Assembly: GCA_011009095.1 (NCBI GenBank)
Contig: VTPC01000994.1
Location: 62,001-126,000, forward strand
Length of the DNA stretch: 64,000 nt
Direction: 5' to 3'
DNA from: Ignelater luminosus
Lineage: Eukaryota; Arthropoda; Insecta; Coleoptera; Elateridae
Below, piece by piece: positions 11,411-22,950 of this stretch. Below the pieces are notes generated by a model, which saw nothing but the letters and a program-made list of their open reading frames with translations, made no database searches and had not been told where the DNA came from. How positions within the stretch are numbered: the stretch's first letter is position 1; each line of letters starts with the position of its first letter. Made by a program: the position numbers and the translations under genes.

Positions 11411-12520
11411 GGAGAGTGGTTTGATAATTAAGGTAAATTAAGTATGTATGACAATATTAATAACAAGATTGTTTTCTCGCTGGTTTGTTTCTTTCTTCAA
11501 ACGAGCAAATGTCGAATAACAATTTGATAAAGTGCGAAGTTAGTATTTGACAAGTCGTGAATGAAGGCACTGTCAGTACATTTCGTAAAAATTAAAAAAA
11601 AGAGATTTGTGCTGTCATGAAATTCTATATTTTAAATGATAAGACAGCCACCCAGATTAAAGGTAAGTTGGATGCAGTTCTTGGTAAATCTTGGCTGTCC
11701 TTCAAAATGGTACACACGTGGGTTACTGAATTTAAACGTAGCCAAACAAGTTCTGAAGATAAACATCGGAGTGGTCGTCCAAATGAGGTAACAATTGAAT
11801 AAATAAGTGACCACAGATGCAAAGTTAGGCAGGTATCAGAGATGGTGGGCATTTCAACCGAACGTGTGCATAACAACTTGCACGAACATTTGAGCATGAA
11901 GAAGCTGTGTGCGCAATGTTAGTGGTGGATCAAAAACGTGTTCGAATGGATATTTCATCCAAGTGTACTCAAAGTTTTAGGCGTAACCGAAATGAATTTT
12001 TGCGGAGATTCACAACTGTGGATAAGACATAGATCCTCTGCACATCAAAAACGAAGGAACAATCGAAGTAGTGGACCAGGAGCAACGAACTCTCTCCAAG
12101 TCTTTACCATCAGTTGAAAAGGTTATGGTCACTGTTTACTATAGTGCACAGGGGGTCATTTTTACAGATTATCTGCAAAAAGGAAGAAATCACCGGGGAG
12201 TATTAAGCAAACTTGTTGCAAGAATTGAGCTACAAAGTCAAGAAAGGACGACCACACTTGGCCAAGAAGAAACCACTTTTGCACCAGGACAATGCACTTG
12301 AGGAAAAAGATTTTTATGTGACGCTGACGTTATGAATACTGTGAGTGCTTATTTTGCAGGACTTGGCAAATCGTTTTATAAAAATGAAATACTTGCACTA
12401 GAACATCGTTGGGCGAAGTGAACTGAGTTAAAAGAAAGCTCCTTTGAAAAATAAATAAAATTTAGCTTGAGCAATTGTTTTTTTTCTCTTTTGTTTATCT
12501 GAATTATCAAACCACCCTCG
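11411..12520 (+). mobile_element. mariner relic inserted in a LINE
   Basis: A decayed mariner of 1110 bp. The left end from 11411 reads GGAGAGTGGTTTGATAATTA. The right end, read inward from 12520, reads CGAGGGTGGTTTGATAATTC. TA lies on both sides (11409-11410 and 12521-12522). LINE RNase H remains flank it on both sides on the opposite strand, so it inserted into that LINE. Confidence 0.75.
11617..12440 (+). pseudogene. mariner transposase relic
   Basis: Short islands of mariner transposase sequence are readable: KFYILNDKTATQIKGKLDAV near 11620-11680, EFKRSQTSSEDKHRSGRP near 11730-11780, KVRQVSEMVGISTERVHNNL near 11820-11880, FLRR-like and TVD-like remains near 12000-12025, and VIFTDYLQKGR near 12150-12185. 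The segment with the second and third catalytic aspartates is mostly missing; only a degenerate piece near 12270-12300 remains. A TAA at 11800 and later shifts break the frame. It belongs to a different mariner lineage from copies A and B. Confidence 0.75.
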
Positions 12521-13900
12521 TACCAGTTGATGTTTCTTCAAGAATCACGGGAGCTGCTCCCATTCTACTGTTCAACTTTGAGCTGTCAGAATATATTTCC
12601 GTTACCTGCTCTTCATGTATACGTACTTTTTGAACTGTTTTAAAGGTGATCTTGCTCCTCGCGCCCGAGTTCTCACAATTTAACTTTGAATAACATGTAA
12701 TGTACATTACTATTAATTTCTTAGCAAATTCTCAGAGAGGATTCTGTTGGTCGGTGTGATTTTATAACATTTCATTATAGCCAAGAGAGACGGACTCAAC
12801 AGAGGCTTTAGATGCCTAGAATCTTTGAATGTAACTCGCAATACATTTTGATTTATGCGCTTCTCTTATGATTTTTGAGAATTTGCTGACTTCTATCAGA
12901 AAGAGCCCTTTATAAATTATTGCTCCCAGGTACCAATTGATGCTCATGTTTGTAGTCGTCGTTTGTTTTATTTTATCTAGTTCCCCCTCCTTTCTTTGCG
13001 CTTTACCAACAAAGTATCACTTGGGAATTTGTATGCTTTAACCACTAACTACCAAATAGTCTGTAATCGATCAAATGATTTGTCTGCGACCAGTACCACC
13101 TGGACACCCTTTAATACTTTTATACTAACATACTGTAATGTCGTATGTTCCAAGATTATCCTATCAAATTTCTAAAACCAATATTTCATCAAAAATAGTC
13201 ATAATAGGGATCCAAGTAAGGACTCTGACGGGTATCTTCCCCATGTAACTTTTCTGTCATTAAGAAGCTCATGCAAGCTCAACTCTTTGCGTACATGAGA
13301 TTATGCTGGAATGTTTTACTACAATGAAGGAATTGCAGTGTACTGTTTTCTATTGTAGGCACTTTGCTGTACTTCTATGTTAATTGGTTGATTTGTTGAC
13401 CTTCATTTCCTGAATTAAAATTACCTTTCAGATACTTTGTTTCTCTCTTTCAGGGTAAAAACAATTTTTCTAGCCAAAAGATTATTTAAACAATATAGAT
13501 AAGAAGGAAATCGGTTTTAGGCTATTTCTCTATTTTTATCTCCCTTAGAGATCTCTACTAGGTTTGCCGTTTTTCAAAGTTTCGAGATGCATTGAACAAC
13601 GGACGAGTAATACCTTACTAACCACTGTAACTTACTGCAAAAGTTATCTATTCCAGGAGCTTTATCATCTGTCATGCCATACATTATAGTCTGCACTTCT
13701 TCCCATTTCTCTTGTTCTTTTTTTCTATCCCACTTAAATTTGCTTTTGTGTTTTCTTTATTGTCTGTCCAACTTGAACCCTGGACTTGCATTTATCTTGT
13801 CCTTCTAAAAGCTTGCAAACGATGCCCTTCACTTTCCCTTGAGAATATTATGGACGTTACTTTTCTGGTGTCCATCAAAGAACGGTCTGTTTTTGTTTTT

Positions 13901-16137
13901 ATTGAGATTGATTTTCCAGAAGCTTGACTATTTATTTTTTTTGGAATTTGATCCTTATGTGGTTTTAGTTCTTATTGCAATATATTTTCAAATTTGTTCA
14001 AGTCTGCTTCTTCTTTATCTCAAACCTCTTTATTTTGCTTTGCTCAATGTTTCCCATCTTTGGTACTTTGTATTTAATATAAGAAGGATCAGTTAAATTG
14101 ATTTGATTTTCTACCATTCGACCTTTAATTGCTAAATCCGTGCTCAATAGTACGGTAAATCCAACTCTAACTAACATTAAGTATCAAGGCTTTCCTGTTT
14201 ATCTGAATTTTAAGATGTTTGTCTCACAAATCATCTGATCAGTGCTTTATTGCCCATGCTGCTTGGTTTGTGCGCTGGTAGGTTAAATAGCAATAAGCCG
14301 CAGCACATACAAAATGCATTTAAGTATATTCTTTATTTTACAGATTTATTCAGCTGCTTACTTTTGGTAGACTTCTGAATTATCAATTCTCGCAGCTGCT
14401 ACCCAAAGACAAATATTTATGAAATTCTCAAAACGAAATGCTATATTGCGGTGAACTTTGCTGCATCATTTAATAAAAGTGGAACTCGAAGGTAATATAC
14501 AATACTTAAAATGAGTAATTTTGCTCTTTACAATCTACACTGAATTCATCAAAAAAAAGTCACTTTGTTTATTTTTGGCAGTTTTAAATTATTTCAGATT
14601 TAATGCTAGAATCAGAACTGGTGACACAACAAGATTGCTCACAAACGAAAAAATAAAAACATGGACAGTTTTAATTTTTAAATTTCAGTGTTCTGATTCC
14701 AAAAATATAATTAATAATTATTCCCTGAATATAGGCAACAAAGAATCGCTTTTTAAGCAGATTACAGTAAGTTAATATGAATAACCTAAAAACCTGTTTT
14801 AGTGTTGAAAAAATATTTGTACATACAATAAGATTCAAACAACAAAGAATGATTAAGAAAACATATTGAAATCAAGAAAGTCGGCTATAATAACGGGAGG
14901 CGCTAGACTAGAAAAGTAGTGGAATAGAAATTAAATGAAACGAAAACGGCTTCCCTGGAAACGGAAACTTGACACAAAACGAACCCCAGAAAGACACTTC
15001 GTACAATAAATTCAAAACAACAAAAGCTGAAAACATCGCATTGAATGTGTCACTGTTTCTATAAATTTTTATATCGCAAAAAATATTTTGCGTACATTCT
15101 ATTTATGTCCTCAAAGATAGCTGAAGTAAAGGGAAATTTTGCAAAATTGGATGAATGAATGCATATGAAATCATTGCAAACGGCATCATTACAAGAAACC
15201 CATTTTTTCTACTTATCGTAGATGCGTCTCTTAAATAGGTCTAAGAAAATTCTTATTACTTTAAGAAAAAATTTTCATAAGCATAAATTTTACGTTATAA
15301 TGCGAACTAAAGCAATTTTTTATTAACATAGGTTTTACGAGATTTTTGAAATATTGTATCGTTAAGCTTTCAACAAAAACGCGAATCTCGTGATGCATTA
15401 TATGTTTGGTTCTCAGAGATAAAAGTTTCAGCGGGTTGGATTATTTTTTATGAGGGAAACTATTGGGCTAAAAAATGAAGCAAAATTGCGAAACTCAAGA
15501 TATTTTAAGTATTTGTAAACAAAACAAAATAAGCAAGTAATTAACACAGAATAATAAACACACTGTAATTAATGAAAAAATTGTAATATCTCTGGTTTAA
15601 TGGCCTTTGTAAACATGGAGTGTACACCAATTAGTTTAGTTTTAATTAGTGTTTTAATTAGGTTTTTCGTCAAAACACTAACAAGAGGTGTTTAATTACC
15701 TGCGTAATCGCGTTGTAGTACGACACAATTAGATTTTAAATTTAATTAAACTAATGGCTTTATAGTAGTTCTGCCGTTTAGAGATGTTTTGGTTCTAAGC
15801 GCTTTATTACGTTTATAATACCATTAGTCTTTATTTAACGTAATTCTATGCAATTCAGTCCTTATAAGCTAATAGCATATTTCTTAGAAATTCTGTTTTA
15901 TTTAGTTCTTAGTCCAATAAACAAAACAAGAGTAGCCTTTCTTATGAAAATCTGTATAAATTTCAAAACACACAATTACTTTTACACTTTCTAGAAGTTT
16001 CCTCCCTGACAAAGCTGTCAACTGTAACAATTCTTAAAACACTGGAAATGTAACGTATCAGAGCAATAGTCATTCACTTAAATAAATGTATATAATGATT
16101 TTCGCTGTTTGTGTGACTCAATAGTACATCGAGATTT
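13901..16137. other. intergenic AT-rich sequence, no gene recognised
   Basis: A few open frames of 60-85 codons (for example 13839-14096 and 14521-14775) have hydrophobic, AT-driven translations. No family signal, repeat or RNA gene was seen. Confidence 0.5.
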
Positions 16138-16192
16138 TAATCACAGATCACAGAGCAGATTGCAGACCAGATCACAGATCACAGACCAGAAG
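16138..16192. repeat. short tandem repeat of a CAGATCACAGA-like unit
   Basis: The segment is built from AGATCACAG and AGACCAG units repeated with small variations about five times. It marks the left edge of a GC-richer block. Confidence 0.75.
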
Positions 16193-17898
16193 TATAAAAT
16201 AATATACAAGAATGTAAACATTGCTTGCCTTCGAACCGGACAGGGTGCGATCGATAGAGTCTAGTGTTCGTATTATACATTAAGCGCCCAGTAGGTTCGG
16301 AGAACGAGCGGGTCAAAGGCCAAAAATAGCGTTTTTTCGCCATACTTGTTTTTTAGATCTCGAGAACCACCAGGCAGATTTTGTTGATTTTGAGAGCAGA
16401 AACAATTACCGCTTGGAAAGTAAACGTGGGTGCCGTGCAGGTCCGGCTAGACCATAAATTTCCAATTGCACAAAAATGCTCTAAATTATGCGAATCGCTT
16501 CGTGTTTGCATCCTATATAGAACCAACCCTTCTCATCAGCTGTGCGCGTTTGTTTTTCTTCCTCTACTTCTAAAAAGCCAAAAACGGAGCGTTTTGTGTT
16601 GTACCTCGAGAACGAAGAATCGTATCTACATAGGACGACTTCTTTTATTGTGTAGGCTAGTGTATAGGCTACCATATGGGTATGATTCGACCTGTCTTCA
16701 ACTATTTGTCGATACAGTTATTTCAAAAAAAACATGATGTACTTTTGACGTTTTATAGCACCCTTATTTGTGGTACTTAATCGAAACGGTTTGTATCAAT
16801 GGATAGCCCCATTGATTGTCTTTAATTACGTATTGGAGTTGCTACCCCAAAAGACGCTATCTTTCGAGTCAAAAAAGCGATAAATCAAAACTAGTGCAAA
16901 ATGGAAAGTCGTATCGAAAAAACAGAAGATTGGAAGATAAAGTTCATACTGTCGGTGTAAGTCTCAGTCGTTACACACGTTACAATTAAAAATTTCCAAA
17001 AATTCGATAAGTCTAGATCTGGAGCTGGGGCCGGGACCTCCTTTAACCCTTTCCGGAGCGCTTATTTATAGGTAATTAATCGCGATTCAGGTACCAATCG
17101 ATGCGTTGGGTAGTGCTTCATCCACCACTTGGATGAAACTTTAATGGGGGGAAATTCTGATTTTTAAGGGAGGATAATTTGTCCCGCCACCCCCTGTATT
17201 CGATGGAATCGATTTTAAAACGGCGATGTATGAGGCTCCGTTTGTTGATGCCTATTTGATAATTAATTTTTTTATATCTTTTACGGTTTGCCCGGGGACG
17301 AGCCGAAAAGTGACGAATGCACCCCGACTCGGTACGCCACAGACGCCCTTCCTAATAGAGCGATTAGTGACCTTCTCAGATAGAAAGATAGCTGGGAGTT
17401 TTATCGTTACGGCAATGCTATACCAATCTGGATAGGGAAATATGCAACGGTAGCAAAGCTTTTGCAAGAGATCTCTGCATCCTCTATTATTTTTCATTGA
17501 GGAAAATTCAGGAAGGCGCAGCTACACAAAATCTTATTGCAGCGTCGAAAAGACCATTGTTAGTAGAGAAGGAAAAAATGTTTTGGATGCAATATCTTCA
17601 TCCGTATACACAGAATGTTTCAAAATATTTGCTAAATTCGATAAAGCTGCACGCCAGTGGTGAGCTTACAAGAAAGTTTATTCGCTTGGTTTCAAAAGAT
17701 CCTGTTAGAAAGTGGCTTTTCGTATATACTCTGCAAGTGCTACGTCTATCGTCTAATAAGTAAAAAATTTATTAATTTTAAGACTGACCTCTGCATTTTA
17801 AATTGGGTTAAGCGGAAAGAATGCAGTGGGAGCAATTAGACTAGATATATAGGTATTGCATTGAAAATTCGGTAGCCCAAACTAGAAAGAAGCCCGAG
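16193..17898. other. GC-richer block of unknown nature
   Basis: This block differs from its surroundings in base composition and contains CpG-rich words such as TCGAG, CGGAGC and TCGATA. It has CTCGAGAAC twice (near 16359 and 16605), a TTAACCCTTTCCGG word near 17043, and a phrase CACCCCCTGTAT near 17190. A plus frame of 118 codons (16381-16737) has an antisense partner and no recognisable domain. It looks like repeat-derived, non-coding sequence, but I cannot assign it to a family. Confidence 0.4.
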
Positions 17899-18012
17899 AC
17901 GGGGCCGCCGAAGGCGGCCTGAAGGAGAGAGAATCCTCAGGTAAGGCCGCCAAAAACGGCCCAAACCAGGGCAAAGCCCAATCCGGGGTCACCGAAGGCG
18001 GCTGTCACAAAA
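17899..18012. repeat. cluster of GC-rich hairpins
   Basis: A perfect 7-bp stem with a 3-nt loop, GGCCGCC-GAA-GGCGGCC, lies near 17903-17919. It is followed by GGCCGCCAAAAACGGCC near 17945-17961 and by a related CACCGAAGGCGGC near 17989-18001. All three share the GCCGCC/GGCGGC core. The spacing and composition suggest a structured RNA or element terminus; I cannot name it. Confidence 0.6.
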
Positions 18013-21000
18013 CATGAGCATCTCAAAACTTCCCAAGCGAGACAAAACACAACGCAACAGCGTCAGTAGGTCGTACCTCCCATACTTCATTCCCACCCTG
18101 CCATTTACTTCCCGCTTTTTTTTTTGTATATTTATTAAATATACAACAGAATTTAAGCTGTGGAAATAATCTTACATTTGGATTTATTCGTTGTTAAGAA
18201 GAAACAACATTTAATTTGGTCTGGAGTTCTTTTAACCACTTAACATGATTTAAGCTATCAGAGTACGGGTTAGAATGTAACAAACCCGAACACAATTTTA
18301 TGTGCTAATTTTGTTAAACAAACCTGGCTTTCTTATTTCAAAATTTGGTGGGATTTTTTAATTAATAGTTTCTTGGAACTAAATATTGTCCAAAGTTGTT
18401 TATTCGTTATCATTTTACTTTATTCTTATTTAAGTTCTTACCTGATTTGACAATGAATATTATGTAAAACACAAATAATTGTTTACTTATAAATAACTAC
18501 CTTTATTTTATACAAATCTTTTACAGTTTCAGTTTAGATATTTAGCAACGTCCTATGGTAAATTCTAAAGCAGAACTGTGTGAACCATCTGCGCGAGTAA
18601 TTAGCAAAACCGATAAAGCATTTATTTTTCTACATCCAAGTTAAACAAGTCATATCACAATCGGTACCTACTTGATTTTTGATAATTTTACTATCATTTA
18701 TTATAAAAGCTGAAGGCTTGGCCTCCCCTTCTTAGTCAGTGCTCCCCAATAGATAAAAAGATAGACAGATAGAAATCAAATAAAAAAAAGTGCGCAATAA
18801 AATTTTGTACGAAGTAATAATCTAAGATCACAAAACCGTGTCTGCAAAATTATCTCAACGTTATAACCTTGAGTATTCAACTAAATTGAGATCAAAAACG
18901 CCGTCGAAAGGGTCCAGCTGACCAAACATTAGAAACAAATATTTTGAAAATAGTGAAGACCAAGAGAGCATGCTCAGATTTACAAAATGAAGAAAAAGCC
19001 AAAGAGAAGAAAAAAGTTAATAATAAAAAATTGTATCACGTCACCAAACATAATAGAACCTCAGAATTGCGCCTAATTAAAAATATTCATCTCAAAATAG
19101 AGCACACTTGCGCTAAGATTGTCGCTGTGTCAAAACCACTGTGTTTTAGAAATTATACTTCACGAAGTAGAAGATATTTGGAGCTGAAATTAGGCAAGGG
19201 AGGCATCAAAAATAAAATTTGACAGTTTCAGTGAAAAGTACTGTTTCACTTATCTTAATGTAATTAGAAAAGATCCTTTGCAAAATTTACGTACATGCAT
19301 AAGTAATATCATGTTACAAACATTTGCTATTTGAAAGGCAAATATACTGAAACCGCATCCAAAGAATTTTAGCACTTATCAAACTAAGCTAGAAAGTAGG
19401 ATGAAGGTGACACCAAGAAAGAAATTAGAAAAAGAAATAACTAATAAGGAAACCGTTTCAATGGATTCTATTTTATTGTAACGAACTTCACCAAAAGATA
19501 AGTTCACAATCGATACTCCAATGCTTATTTACACCTTTAATCAATTCAGATTCATTTGGTTGTGCTCACTAGATCGCTTTAGTCACTAGATTACGAAGAT
19601 TGACGGGCCAGAAATAAAAACCAGGAATTGTCAAGACTTGGAATAAATTCTTTGAGGTGAACATAAATCTATGGCGCTTGAACTTATGAACCGAAGACTG
19701 AAAAGCAAAAAGAACCCAATCGCCAAAGATTAGCTACCGGTTTTGGCACCCCGGACAAAATTAGAACTTTGAACAGATACAAAATCCAGACCACCTTCAA
19801 AGCTAACAAAAAATCAGCACCATCCTACCTAGGAACCCAAAACTGAAAATCGAACTGAGAAATCAAAATTTCGTACCGAGACTGTAATCGACACACGTGA
19901 GAGAAACTAGTACAATAATCGACCTGAGTTAAGAACACTAAAATGTGATATGGAAAAACAAAAGAGAACGTATTTGAAACGTCATTGACACGACAGGTCT
20001 AAGCTACTTTGCATACAACCGACTTTGAAGATAACAAAGTAATAAGCTCACGTTAAACACAAAACGGGTATTCGGAGAAACCACTGAAATTGAAAACCAC
20101 TAAACCAGTGATAGTGTTCAACGGTTACCAACAGCGTCTATTAAGTTACGAAATCACCACAGATCCCACCAAATGAAATCGCGTCAGAAAAAGGACAATA
20201 TGGAATTCGTAATTTTATAAACCACCACGTCAAATTTTATTTACCAGATTATTGATTATTGACATCTATGTTTTTGGACCATCAAACTCCAGTTACCATA
20301 TGCGACACCTTTGTTAAAAGGAAAGGCAAATTGCAGAATAATGCCTGTTTGGATGTTTTCAACCCTACAGAGATGTGCAATCTAGCCAGGTTGACTCCAA
20401 TGGATACAGGGTCCAAATCTCTCGAGTGTTGATATGTTTACCGTACTATTTATCTCAACTGCAAATTCTTGCTCGATATACTGGTACTCCCACAGGAATG
20501 CAGCCTAGAAGGTGACCACATAAGTTCAAATTTCCTCTTTCCCTTCACGCTCAGTGACAAGACATGTTTTTGTTACTTTTTGTTTTTTGTTCCAGGTTCA
20601 ATGCAGAGAAAACCACCATTACCACTTCTAAAAGGAACTGTTTTTTATTATGATTGTTCAGACCAGACTGTCATTTCCTTTTCCTTTTTATAAAATACTA
20701 GTTTGTGCTGACTAAATGTCCTTCAATTTTTTACAGCAACCACACTTTTAAACACTAATAGTAGGACAGACAGGTTGTCTAGAGTACTATCTCTACTTAC
20801 ATCACACATCACCACGGCCACAGATTCATCACATCATCCATCAGCCGTGATGTGCATTGGAAAATCTCTTATTGCTTATGCTGTGCGTTCTTCTGCTTAT
20901 GATTCTCCATAATTCCACTCGCATAATTTCACCAATAGAAAACAGAACAGGAGAATAACTCCTAAACAGCCAGGTACCTCCAGTGGCTTTTTAGTAACGT

Positions 21001-21214
21001 TTAACGCACGCAAGCAAAGAACGTCAGTTTTGTTATGCTTAACTAACAAGAGCGAAAGGTCATCCACGAGGACGGAAGATCCGATAATAAATGTGATTTT
21101 GCTGACAAGGTTCTTTTCAGCCGATTAACTTTAAAAGCATGTTTTAAGGGTCGTAGTTAAGGATTAAAAAAATATATGAAAATATATTTTAGAGAGCACC
21201 ACTTCCAAGATATA
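18013..21214. other. intergenic sequence, no gene recognised
   Basis: AT-rich, with a somewhat more balanced composition at 19600-20700. Short frames (18944-19222, 20469-20693) have no domain features. Nothing here is supported as a gene. Confidence 0.45.
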
Positions 21215-22480
21215 CGAGGGCGGTTCAGTAAGTACCCGTGTTTGACGACAGAAGGCGTTCCTGAGGGAAGTTGATGTTATCATCGTGTGCTGCCATCTAT
21301 CAAACGACGGTATAACAAATTACAGACTGATTGATAGGTTAGTTTGGATTTGACAGCCATTTGAGTAAGACGTGTTTCATGATTTTAGCTAAGATGGAAA
21401 AAGAGCAGTATCGTTCGGTAATTCGCTTTCTGTTTTTGGATGGGAAAAATGCGAGGAGATAAAAGCAAAGTTGGATGCTGTTTATGGGGACACTTCGCCA
21501 TCTATGACCACAGTTAGATATTGGTTCAACGAATTTAAACATGGGCGAACATCCTTTTTTGATGAGGAGCGACCAGGACGCCCGGCAGACGTGGTTACCG
21601 AGAAAATCATTCAAAAAGTCCACGACATGATTCTCGCTGATCGATGAACGAAAGTGCGTGAAGTAGCAAAGGCCGTAGGTGTGTCGACCGGAACGGCAAT
21701 TAATATTTTACATGATAAGTTGGCGATGAAGAAATTGCTAACGGTGGACAACAAGCCGATGCGGCTGTTAACTTCGAAGCAGTGTTTGGAGCAATTTAAG
21801 CGAAATCCGAAGGAGTTTTTGCGTCGAGTTGTCACCGTTGATGAAACCTGGATTCATCATTACACACCAGAAACTAAGCAACAATCAAAACAATGGATTT
21901 CTCCCGGTGAATCTGCTTCAAAGAAAGCGAAGATGGTTCCATCGGCCGGAAAGGTCATGGCGACGATTTTTTGGGATGCGAACGGCGTCATCCTCATGGA
22001 TTTTTTAGAAAAAGGAAGAACGATCGCTGGATAATACTACAGTGAGTTATTAGACAGCTTCGACAAAAAATTGAAGGAGACACGGCCGCATTTGGCGAAA
22101 AAGAAGGTGCTGTTTCACCACGATAACGCACCAGCACATTCATCCGGAGTTGTCGCCGCCAAATTGCATGAATTGCGTTATGAATTGCTGCCGCACCCCC
22201 CGTATTCACCCGATCTGACTCCCTGCGACTTTTTCTTGTTTCCTAACATGAAGAAATGGCTCGCGGGAAAAAAATTTAGCTCAAACGAGGAAGTCATCGC
22301 CGAGATAGAGGCGTATTTTGGAGAGTTCGACAAATCCTATTTTTTGGAGGGGTTAAAAAAATGGCAGGAACGTTGGGAGAAGTGTATATTTTTAAAAGGA
22401 GACTATGTTGAAAAATAAAAAAAATTTTGAAAAAAATTGTGTCTTCATTTCTAACACGGGTACTTATTGAACCGCCCTCG
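21215..22480 (+). mobile_element. mariner element, copy B (1266 bp)
   Basis: Second copy of the copy A family. The left end from 21215 reads CGAGGGCGGTTCAGTAAGTA. The right end, read inward from 22480, reads CGAGGGCGGTTCAATAAGTA, so the 28-bp terminal repeats differ at one position. TA flanks it at 21213-21214 and 22481-22482. It is 26 bp shorter than copy A, nearly all because of one 24-bp internal deletion in the transposase gene. Confidence 0.94.
21394..22418 (+). pseudogene. mariner transposase pseudogene, copy B
   Basis: Same transposase as copy A, starting at the ATG at 21394. The D,D34D triad is present (VDETWIHHY; HHDNAPAHSS; YSPDLTPCDFF), and the C-terminus to GDYVEK is in frame. 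Breaks: one A fewer than copy A in the A-run near 21447 shifts the frame in the first helices, a TGA at 21645-21647 replaces an Arg codon, and a TAA at 22032-22034 replaces a Gln codon. In addition, 24 bp are missing at 21737, bounded by ATTG in copy A, which removes eight residues including the conserved WVPRL linker between the DNA-binding and catalytic domains. The breaks differ from those of copy A, so the two copies were inactivated independently. Confidence 0.93.
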
Positions 22481-22921
22481 TAGAGTCTCAAAGTTGAGCT
22501 TTCTCCGTTACAGGTAGAATAATACCCAAATTAGTTTCTACAGAAAAAGTAGGAATTTCATCACAATAAATCATACAGAAACTTCCATCCAATATTGGAC
22601 GTGAATTTCGCGGTATAAACAAAGTAAATCGTTAGAAATTAGGTTTTAATATTTACAGGCATTACACAATTCTGTTTTTTTTTTAAATTGCGCATGCTGT
22701 GACAAAAGTGCACGAGAAACATTCTCTACTAGATTGAGAGAAAAATTTAAAGCGGACAGATTTACGCATCAGCTGTCTTACCCTTGGCAAGGGTAGGATC
22801 TCATGCACATGCCAGTGTTGTCAGGTTGAGGAATAAATCTCTTAGCGTAGAGATTTTTTACCAGGAAAGAGACTGAGGGATTTTTGACTAAATATCTAAT
22901 ATAAAAAAAAAGATCAAGACG
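22481..22921. other. intergenic sequence
   Basis: No gene recognised. A short inverted motif, CCCTTGGCAAGGG, lies near 22783-22795. Confidence 0.4.
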
Positions 22922-22950
22922 GAACACCGGTTGAGAACTACTGTTCTAAG
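22922..22950 (-). repeat. orphan hAT-type terminus
   Basis: Read on the minus strand from 22950, the sequence is CAGTAGTTCTCAACCGGTGT. This resembles the CAGTGGTTCTCAACC-type terminal repeats of several hAT families. I found no matching left end or 8-bp duplication nearby, so it is a solo end or a chance match. Confidence 0.35.

Larger units (their letters stand above)
11211..13900 (-). mobile_element. LINE relic with reverse transcriptase and RNase H remains, split by a mariner
   Basis: Minus-strand islands appear in the order expected for a LINE of an RNase H-bearing clade. Near 13720-13640 the frame reads MTDDKAPGID, the start of the reverse transcriptase. Near 13240-13185 it reads ESLLGSLL, the degenerate QGSxLGPLL motif. 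Near 13115-13080 it reads VQVVLVADKSFD, in the position of the YADD box. Near 12612-12525 it reads EIYSDSSKLNSRMGAAPVI, the first RNase H acidic motif. Beyond the inserted mariner, near 11300-11215, it reads SDSRSTLQAITADC, a later RNase H motif. Stops and shifts are frequent. The identity rests on motif order over 2.5 kb. Confidence 0.55.

Noticed and set aside
16381..16737. 118-codon frame in the GC-richer block
   Set aside because: Higher GC content lengthens chance frames; an antisense frame is also open and no domain is visible.
17043..17056. TTAACCCTTTCCGG as a piggyBac terminus
   Set aside because: No inverted partner next to a TTAA within several kilobases.
20469..20693. 75-codon frame near 20.5 kb as a retroelement fragment
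   Set aside because: A few words resemble pol sequence, but there is no ordered motif series.
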